DNA from: Chloroflexota bacterium
Lineage (GTDB): Bacteria > Chloroflexota > Dehalococcoidia > Lucifugimonadales > Australimonadaceae
Direction of reading: 5' to 3'
Length of the DNA stretch: 11,100 nucleotides
NCBI GenBank assembly: GCA_022574265.1
Contig: JACZSI010000050.1
Location: 1-11,100 of the forward strand
The notes beneath the pieces were generated by a model. The model did not search any database. It was not told the DNA's origin and saw only the letters and a program-made list of their open reading frames with translations. Within the stretch, counting starts at the first letter, position 1. Every line of letters begins with the position of its first letter. This document shows positions 1-6,730 of the stretch, one piece after another. Both the position numbers and the translations under genes were made by a program.

Positions 1-1032
1 CGTGGGCGCCGTGACCGGGATGAAGGAGAGGACCCTGGCGACTCCGCCATCCGGCGAGCTGAGGATCACGCTCGAAAAGAAAGTCGCGGGCATGATCGCC
101 GGAAGGAGGACCAGGGCGGAGAGAGGCCCCGCCTCCCTCGCCGAGGTCGTGGCGGACCCGACCCCGGCGAGGATCACCGCGAACAGGAAGTATCCGGTGA
201 CGAAGAACAGGGCGACGTAGACGAGGGTCAGCGGCTCGATCCGCAGCTCCGTGGCATTCGGGACCTGGTCGATGATCTGAGGCCCGATCAGCGCTACCGA
301 CGCGATCCACACGAACATCTGAGCCAACGAGGTCGTCCCCAGCGCCAGGATCTTCCCCGCCATCAGCGAGAGAGGCGAGACCGAGGTCAGGAGCACCTCG
401 ATCATCCGGTTCTCTTTCTCCTCTGAGACGCTCTCGAGAAGGGCACTGGAGCCCATGAAGATGGACATGATGAGCAGCATCATGATGATGAACGGGACCA
501 GGAGCTGGTTGAGCTCGTCGGCGTCGTCCGGGGTGACGGAGCCGTCTTCGCCGACGTGGACGCGGACGTAGTCGGCTCCGCCGATCACGCGCTCCAGCAG
601 GCTCGGATCGAGCTTGTCCGCGATCAGGGACACGGTCAGGAACGAGGAGAACTGGTTCCGGTTGCCTTCGCCGGCGAAGACGCCCGAGCGTTGCGACAGC
701 CACTCGACCTCGTCGGACAGGAGGAAGTCTGCCGGCACGATGAAGAGGTCCTCGATGTCGCCCGCCACGATGGCCTCGATCCCACCCTCGCGGGTGTCGA
801 ACCGCGTGAGGTTCGGGAAGTCGGCCTCGGAGAGCGCGCCGGACCGGTCCACGTAGCCGATCGGCTTCGGCTCCTCATCGTCGCTCAGCGACCGGATGAC
901 CGGCACGGCGAGGAGGAGGACCAAGAGCGCCGCCGGCACGATGAGGGTGAGGACAAGCCAGATCCGGCGCCGTATGGCGCGCCGGAACTCTTCGGCGAAG
1001 ACGATCCTGGCCTCAGCGATCTCCTCGCGCAC
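1..1032 (-). CDS. ABC-2 type transporter permease (NatB/YhaP-like), 3' end beyond window
   Basis: Membrane-spanning half of an ABC exporter whose ATPase is encoded immediately upstream. The frame is open without a stop from the GTG at 1032 to the left edge, giving 344 codons; the C-terminus is missing. Layout: a basic N-terminus, a first membrane helix at about residues 24-46, a soluble extracytoplasmic domain of about 130 residues, then a run of helices from residue 177. The helix cluster contains the family hallmark EEKENRMIEVLL (204-215), the cytoplasmic coupling segment of NatB/YhaP-type ABC-2 permeases. The GTG start is chosen because GAGGAGG (1039-1045) lies 6 nt upstream. The gene overlaps the ATPase by 20 nt, implying coupled translation. 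The family includes sodium, drug and peptide exporters; the substrate cannot be read from the sequence. Confidence 0.87.
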   Translation of the reverse strand, partial: MREEIAEARIVFAEEFRRAIRRRIWLVLTLIVPAALLVLLLAVPVIRSLSDDEEPKPIGYVDRSGALSEADFPNLTRFDTREGGIEAIVAGDIEDLFIVPADFLLSDEVEWLSQRSGVFAGEGNRNQFSSFLTVSLIADKLDPSLLERVIGGADYVRVHVGEDGSVTPDDADELNQLLVPFIIMMLLIMSIFMGSSALLESVSEEKENRMIEVLLTSVSPLSLMAGKILALGTTSLAQMFVWIASVALIGPQIIDQVPNATELRIEPLTLVYVALFFVTGYFLFAVILAGVGSATTSAREAGPLSALVLLPAIMPATFFSSVILSSPDGGVARVLSFIPVTAPT

Positions 1033-1951
1033 GGCGCACCTCCTCGATGAACACCTCGTTGAGGGTGGGCAGCGCCACCTCGAACCTCCGAACGGCGATA
1101 CCGGCGTCGAGGAACGCCCGCAGGACCGTGTCCGCGCTGGCGCCGTCCTGCGCTCTGTAGCTGTAGTGCCCGTCGGAAGACTCGACCCGATCGACCCCCG
1201 GGACATCACCTGGCTGGCGGTCCGCCACGACGGTGATCGTGCTGGACGCCCGTGCCTCCTTCATCTCGAGGATGGGCCCGTAGACCAGCACCTGGCCGTC
1301 CGAGATGAGGACGGCGCGCTCGCAGAGCTCCTCGACGTCCGACATGATGTGCGTGCTGAAGATGACCGCCGCGCCGCGCGCCTGCTCCTCCCGGACGATC
1401 TCCTTCATCAGCACGACGTTGAGCGGATCGAGCCCACCGAACGGCTCGTCGAGGATGATCAGATCGGGCCGGTGCAGCAGGGCGCCCGCGAACTGGACCA
1501 GCTGCGCCATGCCACGCGATAACCCCTGGACCTTCGCGCCCAGATGCTCGCCGAGGCCCACCCGCGACATCATCTCGGACGCTCGCTCTTCCGCCGTCGA
1601 GGCGCTGAGGCCCTTGAGCCGCCCCATGTACCGCAGCACGTCCACGACGCGCGCCCGCTGGAACAGCCCTCGCTCTTCCGGCAGGTAGCCGACCCGGCGC
1701 AACACGTTGCGAGTAGGGGGGGAGCCGAAGATGCTCACCGTCCCGGAGTCCGGCTTGATCAGATCGAGCGCCATGCGCATGGTGGTGGTCTTGCCGGACC
1801 CGTTCGGCCCGAGGAACCCGAACACCTCGCCGCGCCCAAGCTCGAACGACACGTCGTCGACGACGCGCCGGTCGCCGTACGTCTTCGTCAGGCCGTCCAC
1901 ACGGAGTGCTGCGGACGGCCGCTCCGGCAACTTGGTTGATCCGCCCGTCAT
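1013..1951 (-). CDS. ABC transporter ATP-binding protein (NatA-like, with C-terminal accessory domain)
   Basis: Cytoplasmic ATPase of 312 residues that would power the ABC-2 permease encoded next. Visible motifs: Walker A GPNGSGKT (48-55), the segment GYLPEERGLF (88-97) at the Q-loop position as in NatA-like ATPases, the signature LSRGMAQ (144-150), Walker B LIILDE (164-169), D-loop GGLDP (172-176) and switch histidine H201 in STH. The remaining 110 or so residues match the size and position of the C-terminal accessory domain (DUF4162-like) of this subgroup. The ATG at 1951 lies 8 nt after the stop of the upstream CCG-domain gene. No clear Shine-Dalgarno is visible, so reinitiation after that gene is likely. 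An upstream extension of the same open frame (to about 2902) only shadows the CCG gene. Substrate unknown. Confidence 0.93.
   Translation of the reverse strand: MTGGSTKLPERPSAALRVDGLTKTYGDRRVVDDVSFELGRGEVFGFLGPNGSGKTTTMRMALDLIKPDSGTVSIFGSPPTRNVLRRVGYLPEERGLFQRARVVDVLRYMGRLKGLSASTAEERASEMMSRVGLGEHLGAKVQGLSRGMAQLVQFAGALLHRPDLIILDEPFGGLDPLNVVLMKEIVREEQARGAAVIFSTHIMSDVEELCERAVLISDGQVLVYGPILEMKEARASSTITVVADRQPGDVPGVDRVESSDGHYSYRAQDGASADTVLRAFLDAGIAVRRFEVALPTLNEVFIEEVRRARGDR
1039..1045 (-). promoter_or_regulatory. Shine-Dalgarno site for the ABC permease
   Basis: GAGGAGG on the minus strand, 6 nt before the GTG at 1032. It lies inside the last codons of the upstream ATPase gene and fixes the permease start within the overlap. 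Confidence 0.7.
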
Positions 1952-1959
1952 CGCGTTCG

Positions 1960-2847
1960 CTAGGCCCGGACGCTCGCCTTCTCGACCATCGCCTTCGTGC
2001 TCACGATGTGCTGGTTCATGCCGAGCTCCTTCGGCGAGAAGCCCATCGCGAGGCCGATGAGCTGCGGCAGGTGCAGGATCGGCACGCCGATCTTCCGTCC
2101 GGCCCTCCCCGCGGCATTGGGCTGCTGGCCGTCCAGGTTCAGGTGACAGAGCGGGCACGGCGTCACCATGCAGTCCGCGCCGTGCTCCTTCGCGCTGATC
2201 GTGTGGTCGGCGACCATCTTCATCGAGTTGCGCTCGTTGATGAGCAGGATGGGGAAGCCGCAGCACTTGAGGCGGCCGGGGAAGTTCACCGGCTCGGCGC
2301 CGCACGCCTCGATGATGCGCTCCAGGTACTGCTCGCGCCCGGGGTTCTGATCGAGTCCCAGGGCGGAGGACGGCCGCAGGATGTAGCAGCCGTAGAACGG
2401 CGCGGCCTTGAGGCCGGGCAGGGGGTTCGTGACCAGCGCCTTGAGCGCGTCGAGCCCGACCTCCTCGACGATGACCCACGCGAGGTGCTTGATGACGACG
2501 CGGCCGGTGTATTCGAGGCCCTCCGGCTCGAGCTCCTCGTTGATCTCGGCGAGGTAGTCGGCGTCCGCCAGCAGCCGCTGGTTCGCCTGAGCCATCACGC
2601 CCTGGCAGGTCGAGCAGATGTTCAGGATCGTCGTCAGTCCGAGGCGCTCGGCCATGGCGAAGGTGCGGGCATTCAGCGTGTCGCCGAGCTTGAGGCCCTT
2701 CTCCTGAAGGACGCCCGCGCCGGTGCACGACGCGCCGACGATCTCCTCGAGCTCGATGCCGAGCTTGCCGGCGATGGCCATGGTGGAGGTGTAGAGCTCC
2801 GGCGTGCCCCCGCGGGACACGCAGCCGGGGTAGAAGGCGTATTTCAC
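1960..2847 (-). CDS. sdhE: HdrB-like CCG-domain subunit of succinate dehydrogenase/fumarate reductase (SdhE/type E)
   Basis: Protein of 295 residues with two cysteine-rich CCG domains, as in heterodisulfide reductase subunit B and the SdhE subunit of type E succinate:quinone reductases. Domain 1 cysteines: C9, C41 and C78-x2-C81, with Thr42 where the second cysteine of the usual CC pair should be. Domain 2 is complete: C154, C195-C196 and C231-x2-C234. HdrB-type CCG domains bind a non-cubane iron-sulfur cluster, so domain 2 should bind one; domain 1 may bind differently. In type E enzymes this subunit replaces the haem-b membrane anchors and passes electrons between SdhB and quinone. No clear transmembrane helix is seen. 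The GTG at 2847 is preceded by GAGG with 5-nt spacing and overlaps the sdhB stop (GTGA). The symbol is used in the archaeal type E sense, not for the E. coli flavinylation factor of the same name. Confidence 0.88.
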   Translation of the reverse strand: MKYAFYPGCVSRGGTPELYTSTMAIAGKLGIELEEIVGASCTGAGVLQEKGLKLGDTLNARTFAMAERLGLTTILNICSTCQGVMAQANQRLLADADYLAEINEELEPEGLEYTGRVVIKHLAWVIVEEVGLDALKALVTNPLPGLKAAPFYGCYILRPSSALGLDQNPGREQYLERIIEACGAEPVNFPGRLKCCGFPILLINERNSMKMVADHTISAKEHGADCMVTPCPLCHLNLDGQQPNAAGRAGRKIGVPILHLPQLIGLAMGFSPKELGMNQHIVSTKAMVEKASVRA

Positions 2848-3806
2848 TGTTTCCTCGACTCCCAACGCTTGAAGATGCGCCCCACGAACTCGGCGCCCGC
2901 ACGCTTGTGGTGGAACGGCCAGGGTAGCGGCAGCTTCCCGCGCACGAGCACGCGGAGGCCCAGGGGGGCCTGCGAGAGGAGCTTGGGGATGTTGAAGCGC
3001 CCCCACGAGTCGACGGCCAGCATCGTCTCGTCCAGCCACCCGCTGCGCGCCACCGAGCGGGCGAACGACTCCACGTGGCGGGCGCCCGGCGTGGTCACGC
3101 CGACCTCGTTCATCACCGAGTCGCGCAGCTCCATGATGCGGTCCATGGGCGCAACGCCCACGGGGCAGACCTCAACGCACATATAGCAGCGCGTGCAGTC
3201 CCAGACGCCCCCGTACTCGTTCAGGGTCTGGAGCCGCTCGTGGGAGGCGCCGTCGCGGGGGTCGGCCACGAACCGGTAAGCCTTGGCGAGCGCCGCCGGT
3301 CCCAGGAAGTTCTCGTCGACCTCAAGCGCCGTGCAGTCCGACACGCACGCGCCGCACATGATGCATCCCATCGGCGTGATGAGGTTCTGCATCGACTCGT
3401 CTGAGGCGATGTACTCCTCTTCGGGCTCGTCGCCCGCGGGCTGGAGGTAGGGCTCGACGGCGCGGATCTTGTTCCAGAAGAGTCCAAGGTCCACCACCAG
3501 GTCCTTCACGACCCGCTGGTTGCCCATGGGCTCGATCGTCACCGGCTCGCCCTCGGCTGCGACGGCGCTCAGACGCGTCTTGCAGGCGAGGCGGGCCTGG
3601 CCGTTGACGCGCATGGCGCACGAGCCGCAGATCGAGGCCCGGCACGAGCAGCGCATCGCGAGGCTCGGGTCCTCCTCCTCGCGCACCTGGATCAGCGCGT
3701 CGAGCACGGTGAAGTGCTCGGGCACCTCGATCTGGTAGTCCTGCATCCGCGCCGACGGCTCGGGGGCCTCGGGGTCGTACCGGCTGACGCGCAGATTCGC
3801 TTGCAA
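2844..3806 (-). CDS. sdhB: Succinate dehydrogenase/fumarate reductase iron-sulfur subunit
   Basis: Electron-transfer subunit of 320 residues, linking the flavoprotein to the CCG subunit. The N-terminal plant-type ferredoxin domain carries the [2Fe-2S] ligands C55, C60, C63 and C75. The C-terminal ferredoxin domain has C148-x2-C151-x2-C154-x3-C158 and C204-x2-C207-x2-C210-x3-C214-P. Classical SdhB proteins have a non-cysteine residue at the position of C207 and bind [3Fe-4S]; the fourth cysteine predicts a second [4Fe-4S] cluster, as in archaeal type E enzymes. C158 is followed by Thr rather than the usual Pro. A tail of about 90 residues after the clusters is longer than in classical SdhB and recalls HdrC/GlpC-type C-termini. 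The TTG start at 3806 is chosen for GGAGG 10 nt upstream; the next ATG (codon 21) would cut into the ferredoxin fold. It overlaps sdhE by 4 nt. Confidence 0.94.
   Translation of the reverse strand: MQANLRVSRYDPEAPEPSARMQDYQIEVPEHFTVLDALIQVREEEDPSLAMRCSCRASICGSCAMRVNGQARLACKTRLSAVAAEGEPVTIEPMGNQRVVKDLVVDLGLFWNKIRAVEPYLQPAGDEPEEEYIASDESMQNLITPMGCIMCGACVSDCTALEVDENFLGPAALAKAYRFVADPRDGASHERLQTLNEYGGVWDCTRCYMCVEVCPVGVAPMDRIMELRDSVMNEVGVTTPGARHVESFARSVARSGWLDETMLAVDSWGRFNIPKLLSQAPLGLRVLVRGKLPLPWPFHHKRAGAEFVGRIFKRWESRKQ
2851..2856 (-). promoter_or_regulatory. Shine-Dalgarno site for sdhE
   Basis: GAGGAA on the minus strand ends 3 nt before the GTG at 2847; the GAGG core is 5 nt away. It lies in the last codons of sdhB and supports a GTG start overlapping the sdhB TGA. 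Confidence 0.65.
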
Positions 3807-3816
3807 CTGCTTCGAG

Positions 3817-3821
3817 CCTCC
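3817..3821 (-). promoter_or_regulatory. Shine-Dalgarno site for sdhB
   Basis: GGAGG on the minus strand, 10 nt before the TTG at 3806 and just after the lipoprotein stop codon (3825-3823). It is the main evidence for the TTG start of sdhB. Confidence 0.55.
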
Positions 3822-3822
3822 G

Positions 3823-4845
3823 CTAGCCAGGTGTTGGGCTGGGGTCGGGCGCGCCGAGCTCCTCGGCGGCCCCGGTCAGCTGGTCGACCGTAGCCGTGAT
3901 GGAGAGGGTCACGGTCGATTCCACGTATGAGATTTCGATCAGGCCAACGAGATCCGCCGCCGCGCCCGGTGGGAGGAAGGGCCCGGCGAGCGTCAGCAGC
4001 GTGCCGAGGTACTCCGCGGCGGCTTCGGCAGAAGCCGCGCTCGCGTGCTCGAGCGTGACCGTGACCGTCACCAGGTCCGCTTCCTTGTCGGCCGTCAAGC
4101 CCACGGTCGTGATGTCCGAGAGCATCGACAAATCGAGCGGTATCGGGATGACGTCCGTGGGCACCCCTCCGAGGTCGTCGATGGCTCCCGGCGGCACGGC
4201 GAAGGCCGCCTTGACCAGCGGGTCGCCCAGCGCGAGGTAGGTGTCGAGCAGCGGCCCGGCGAGCGCTCCCTCGCCGTCCTCCAGCACGTCGATGACCGAG
4301 GTGACCGCGCCGAGGTCGCCGATGACGAGCACCTCGTCCGCCAGCACGGTCACGGCGGTCTCCGAGCCGTCCTCCTCCACCCCAACCAGTAGGGCGTGGC
4401 CGCGGTACTCGTCCTCCCGGAGCTCGCCGGCCGAGTCGAGCCGGACCCTGCCCAGGATCGTGTCGCCGTCGAATGTCCCCCGCGCCATCATCGCGAGGTC
4501 CGTTTGACCATCGAGACCCGCCGCGGGGTCGACCAGCCCGAAGACGACGACGCGCGTGAACTGGCGCGGGTCGATGCCCGTCTCCGCCTCGAACTCCGCG
4601 AGCGCCTCGTCGAGCGTCGCCGGGCCGCCCTCGCCAAGCGGCACCGACTCGAAGAGGACGGCGGCGTCCGCGTCGATCAGGACCCGGCCGAAGTCGACGA
4701 GGGCCACGAGGTTCGCGTCGGCGGGGACCAGGTCGATGGGCTCCGGCGGCGGGGCGTCGGAGCAGGCGGCCAGCGCGAGCGATAGGAGTACCGCCGCGGC
4801 AAGCGCTGCGGCGCGGGTCTTGATGGATAGCGTGAGATTCCGCAT
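3823..4845 (-). CDS. Predicted lipoprotein encoded between sdhA and sdhB (DUF3352-like, uncertain)
   Basis: Exported lipoprotein of 340 residues and unknown function. The N-terminus has basic residues, a hydrophobic stretch and the lipobox LAAC with Cys28 as the predicted lipidated residue, followed by an acidic, proline-rich linker. The mature part is acidic, with hydrophobic beta-like segments. It opens with a PADANLVALVDF motif followed by a TGIDP segment, a pattern I associate with DUF3352-like proteins; this family call is weak. No catalytic motif or membrane helix beyond the signal is seen; the C-terminus is Pro/Gly-rich. The ATG at 4845 overlaps the sdhA stop as TGATG, and the stop lies 16 nt before sdhB, so it is co-translated within the succinate dehydrogenase operon. 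An in-frame upstream start at 4872 is less likely because it would put extra residues ahead of the signal peptide. Its position suggests a role in assembly or anchoring of the enzyme, which is inference only. Confidence 0.85.
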   Translation of the reverse strand: MRNLTLSIKTRAAALAAAVLLSLALAACSDAPPPEPIDLVPADANLVALVDFGRVLIDADAAVLFESVPLGEGGPATLDEALAEFEAETGIDPRQFTRVVVFGLVDPAAGLDGQTDLAMMARGTFDGDTILGRVRLDSAGELREDEYRGHALLVGVEEDGSETAVTVLADEVLVIGDLGAVTSVIDVLEDGEGALAGPLLDTYLALGDPLVKAAFAVPPGAIDDLGGVPTDVIPIPLDLSMLSDITTVGLTADKEADLVTVTVTLEHASAASAEAAAEYLGTLLTLAGPFLPPGAAADLVGLIEISYVESTVTLSITATVDQLTGAAEELGAPDPSPTPG

Positions 4846-6548
4846 CAATACACGCGCTTCTGCGGTTCCCATTTCGTGACCGTCACCGGCAGCGAGCCCA
4901 TCACGGGCCGGCCGTCCTCACCCACGTTCGCCATCGTGTGCTTGAGCCAGGCCGTGTCGTCGCGCTCGGTCATGTCCCGCCGGTAGTGCGCCCCGCGGCT
5001 CTCCTTGCGCAGCAGGCCGCCCTCGCAGATCGTCTCGGCGCAGTCGAGCATGTAGCCGAGCTCCAGGTGGAAGATCAGGTCGGTGTTGTAGACGCCGCCC
5101 TTGTGGACGACCGGCAGCTCCGTATAGCGCTCCTGGAGGCCGTGGACCGTCCCGAGGGCGCTCTGCATGCCGTCCTCGTCGCGGAAGACGGCCAGATGCT
5201 CGTTCATGGCGTTGCCCATGTCGAGCCGTAGCTTGGCCGTCCGCTCGCCGTTGTCCGGGCGGCCGAAGAGCGCCTTGATGCGCGCCTCGGCGTCGGCCAG
5301 GTGCGCCCCGGAGACGGGGGTGTCCGGCTGCTCTTTCGCGTGAGCGGTGGCCATCTCCCCGGCGACCTTGCCGAAGACGACGGTCTCGAGCAGCGAGTTC
5401 GCGCCGAGGCGGTTGCCACCGTGGACGCTCACGCAGGCGACCTCGCCTGCGGCGAAGAGGCCCCGTGGGCCGCTCCAGGCGCCGTCGGGGTCCCAGGTCC
5501 GCGTCTGCGGGTCGGTCTTCACGCCGCCCATGATGTAGTGCTGTCCGGGCCGGATCGGCACCGGCTCGGTGATCATGTCGATGCCGGCGTAGTCCAGTGC
5601 GGCCTCGTAGATGTACTTGAGCTTGGTCCGGATGGCCTCGGCGCCGAGGTGGCGGACGTCGAGGAAGACGCAGCCGTCCACGCCGCGCCCCTCCTCGATC
5701 TCGGTCGCCTCGGCGCGGGAGACGACGTCCCGGGATGCGAGCTCCCGCATGTTCGGGGCGTAGCCGTCCATGAATCGCTCGCCCTTGGAGTTCAGGAGGT
5801 AGGCGCCCTCGCCGCGGGCGGCCTCCGAGAGCAGGATGCCGTTGCCGGCGAGCGTCGTCGGGTGGTACTGGACCATCTCCATGTCGAGCAGCGTCGCGCC
5901 GGCGCGGTAGGCGAGGGCGATGCCGTCCCCGGTGCAGATAAGGGCGTTGGTGGAAGGCTCGAAGGCGCGGCCGACGCCGCCGGAGGCCAGGACGACCGCC
6001 TTGGCCGTCACCTGGTGCAGCTTGCCGGTCAGCATCTCGATGGCCACGACGCCGCGGCACTCGCCGTCCTCGACGATGAGGTCGGTGACGAACCACTCCT
6101 CGTAGGAGCGGACGCCTGCCTTGAGGATCTGCTCGTACATGACGTGCAGGATGGCCTGGCCGGTGATGTCGGCCACGAAGAAGGTGCGGGCGTAGCTGGC
6201 GCCGCCGAAGGCCCTGGTGCCGAGCCGGCCCTCTTCGTCGCGGTTGAAGATGACGCCCATGTGCTCGAGGTTGATGATCTCCTGCGGCGCCTCGGCGCAC
6301 ATGAACTCGATGGCGTCCTGGTCGCCCAGGTAGTCGGAGCCCTTGACCGTGTCGTAGACGTGGGAGTCGACGGAGTCCTCGGCGCCGCGCATCGCCGCGT
6401 TGATGCCGCCCTGCGCGGCGTTCGAGTGCGAGCGCACGGGGTGGACCTTGCTCATCATGGCGACGTTGGCGCCCGCTCGGTGCGCGGCGATGGCCGCGCG
6501 CATGCCCGCGAGACCGGCACCCACAACCAGGACGTCGTGGTCGGCCAA
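4845..6548 (-). CDS. sdhA: Succinate dehydrogenase/fumarate reductase flavoprotein subunit
   Basis: Catalytic FAD subunit of 567 residues that interconverts succinate and fumarate, linking the TCA cycle to the quinone pool. Dinucleotide-binding motif GAGLAG (10-15). The covalent FAD site is [10 protein letters not shown] (39-48), with His41 as the expected flavinylated residue. Active-site regions: HPTTL (229-233), RGEG (245-248), SRDVVSR (272-278, containing the likely proton-transfer arginine), H337 in QHYIMGG, and [10 protein letters not shown] (377-386). The C-terminal SRGAHYRRD (518-526 region) is typical of the family. Length matches bacterial and archaeal SdhA. There is no Tat or other signal, so the complex should face the cytoplasm. 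The TTG start is chosen because GGAAGGAG lies 4 nt upstream and the protein then begins just before the first beta strand. It is the first gene of the operon, and its TGA overlaps the lipoprotein ATG. Direction (oxidation or reduction) is not determinable. Confidence 0.96.
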   Translation of the reverse strand: MADHDVLVVGAGLAGMRAAIAAHRAGANVAMMSKVHPVRSHSNAAQGGINAAMRGAEDSVDSHVYDTVKGSDYLGDQDAIEFMCAEAPQEIINLEHMGVIFNRDEEGRLGTRAFGGASYARTFFVADITGQAILHVMYEQILKAGVRSYEEWFVTDLIVEDGECRGVVAIEMLTGKLHQVTAKAVVLASGGVGRAFEPSTNALICTGDGIALAYRAGATLLDMEMVQYHPTTLAGNGILLSEAARGEGAYLLNSKGERFMDGYAPNMRELASRDVVSRAEATEIEEGRGVDGCVFLDVRHLGAEAIRTKLKYIYEAALDYAGIDMITEPVPIRPGQHYIMGGVKTDPQTRTWDPDGAWSGPRGLFAAGEVACVSVHGGNRLGANSLLETVVFGKVAGEMATAHAKEQPDTPVSGAHLADAEARIKALFGRPDNGERTAKLRLDMGNAMNEHLAVFRDEDGMQSALGTVHGLQERYTELPVVHKGGVYNTDLIFHLELGYMLDCAETICEGGLLRKESRGAHYRRDMTERDDTAWLKHTMANVGEDGRPVMGSLPVTVTKWEPQKRVY

Positions 6549-6552
6549 GGTG

Positions 6553-6560
6553 CTCCTTCC
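6553..6560 (-). promoter_or_regulatory. Shine-Dalgarno site for sdhA
   Basis: GGAAGGAG on the minus strand, 4 nt before the TTG at 6548. It is a strong site and supports the TTG start over any upstream codon in the longer open frame, which would run through the promoter region. Confidence 0.75.
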
Positions 6561-6594
6561 GGTGCGGCTTGCGAGGGCTAAGGGGGCACGCCGA

Positions 6595-6623
6595 ACTATA
6601 CCAGAGGCAGGGTCCTCGAACAA
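6595..6623 (-). promoter_or_regulatory. Putative sigma-70-type promoter of the sdhA operon
   Basis: On the minus strand TTGTTC (6623-6618) is followed, after a 17-nt spacer, by TATAGT (6600-6595). Transcription would start near 6588, leaving a leader of about 40 nt before the sdhA TTG. It is an AT-rich island in a GC-rich gap, with good spacing; the assignment is from consensus match only. Confidence 0.5.
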
Positions 6624-6668
6624 CGCTCGCCCGGCCGTGGTGCGGCGCACGGCTTTCCCGCCCGGACG

Positions 6669-6698
6669 TTGACGGCGGCCGGAACCGGCGAGTATGTT
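6669..6698 (+). promoter_or_regulatory. Putative sigma-70-type promoter of the TenA/PqqC-like gene
   Basis: TTGACG (6669-6674) and TATGTT (6693-6698) are separated by an 18-nt spacer, giving a predicted start near 6705 and a leader of about 26 nt. The spacer carries the short inverted repeat GCCGG-AA-flanked-CCGGC (6678-6689), which could be an operator or chance in GC-rich DNA. It is divergent from the sdhA promoter, with the two -35 boxes about 45 nt apart. Confidence 0.5.
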
Positions 6699-6730
6699 GG
6701 GCCGGACCAGGCCCCAAGAGCACGCTGGAA

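Noticed and set aside
1952..2902. Upstream extension of the ABC ATPase frame by over 300 codons
   Set aside because: It is Arg/Pro/Ala-rich out-of-frame sequence over sdhE, which has the conserved cysteines in another frame; the ABC domain begins right after the ATG at 1951.
1906..3186. 426-codon plus-strand open frame antisense to sdhE and sdhB
   Set aside because: Mirrors two genes with intact cysteine motifs on the other strand; no protein-like features.
5301..6581. 426-codon plus-strand open frame antisense to sdhA
   Set aside because: Long antisense frames are common in GC-rich genes; composition is Val/Gly/Asp/His-rich with no recognisable domain and no ribosome site.
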